Source: Deltaproteobacteria bacterium (GTDB lineage: Bacteria > Desulfobacterota > Dissulfuribacteria > Dissulfuribacterales > QOAL01). From it: a stretch of DNA of 6,119 nt. Shown in pieces: positions 6,028 to 6,119 of the stretch; position 1 is the stretch's first letter, and each line of letters opens with the position of its first letter. The notes under the pieces were generated by a model. It was not told where the DNA came from. It searched no databases and saw only the letters and a list, made by a program, of their open reading frames with translations. Where the stretch lies: NCBI GenBank assembly GCA_026988585.1, contig JALSKY010000244.1, positions 1-6,119 on the forward strand. Reading direction: 5' to 3'. Position numbers and translations under genes: made by a program.

Positions 6028-6119
6028 TTAATGCCGGCTCTCTCATGTTGAGCCTGAGGGTCGCGGTAAATCCCGTCTTTTTCAGTCTTCCTGAGATATC
6101 CGGATAAGTGTGACCTCGG

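Noticed and set aside
6097..6106. 10-bp palindrome TATCCGGATA
   Set aside because: Isolated, with no partner site, promoter or gene start visible before the window ends.
6082..6119. Minus-strand frame entering from the right edge and ending at TGA 6084-6082 (tail reads EVTLIRISQED)
   Set aside because: Only 11 residues are visible and two other minus frames are also open there, so a gene's 3' end cannot be told from chance.

Overview
The window holds seven protein-coding genes of a bacterial chromosome, six housekeeping genes and one lipoprotein of unknown role. Coding density is high, base composition is close to balanced, and there are no mobile elements, RNA genes or CRISPR repeats. Selenocysteine synthase together with RlmH, a one-domain Nfu scaffold and an efp-epmA pair suggests a Gram-negative proteobacterium, perhaps Desulfobacterota (the former Deltaproteobacteria). 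That placement rests on gene content and protein style, not on a marker-gene comparison.

Layout, left to right. selA (minus strand, 1-1407) runs off the left edge and lacks its last ~15-20 codons. It is head to head with rlmH (plus strand, 1406-1876): if selA starts at its first ATG, the two start codons overlap in a single CATG. rlmH converges on nfu (minus strand, 1964-2200), which lies 133 bp downstream of thiE (minus strand, 2334-2984). A 154-bp divergent spacer separates thiE from efp (plus strand, 3139-3705). efp is followed after 4 bp by epmA (plus strand, 3710-4606). After a 151-bp pyrimidine-rich spacer comes a lipoprotein gene (plus strand, 4758-5894), then a strong intrinsic terminator (5986-6027). 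The last ~90 bases hold nothing I can assign.

How the genes fit together. Most act in translation or cofactor supply. SelA makes selenocysteinyl-tRNA, RlmH methylates a 23S rRNA pseudouridine, EF-P relieves ribosome stalling at polyproline, and EpmA adds beta-lysine to EF-P. Nfu carries Fe-S clusters and ThiE makes thiamine phosphate. efp and epmA are a true functional pair, enzyme next to substrate. The lysine 2,3-aminomutase EpmB that would supply beta-lysine is not in the window. The least understood gene is the lipoprotein, which has a glycine-rich, possibly membrane-active segment inside what looks like a CsgG/LpoB-like fold. I found no clearly new multi-gene system. The points most worth following are the lipoprotein, the selA/rlmH start overlap and the start of epmA.
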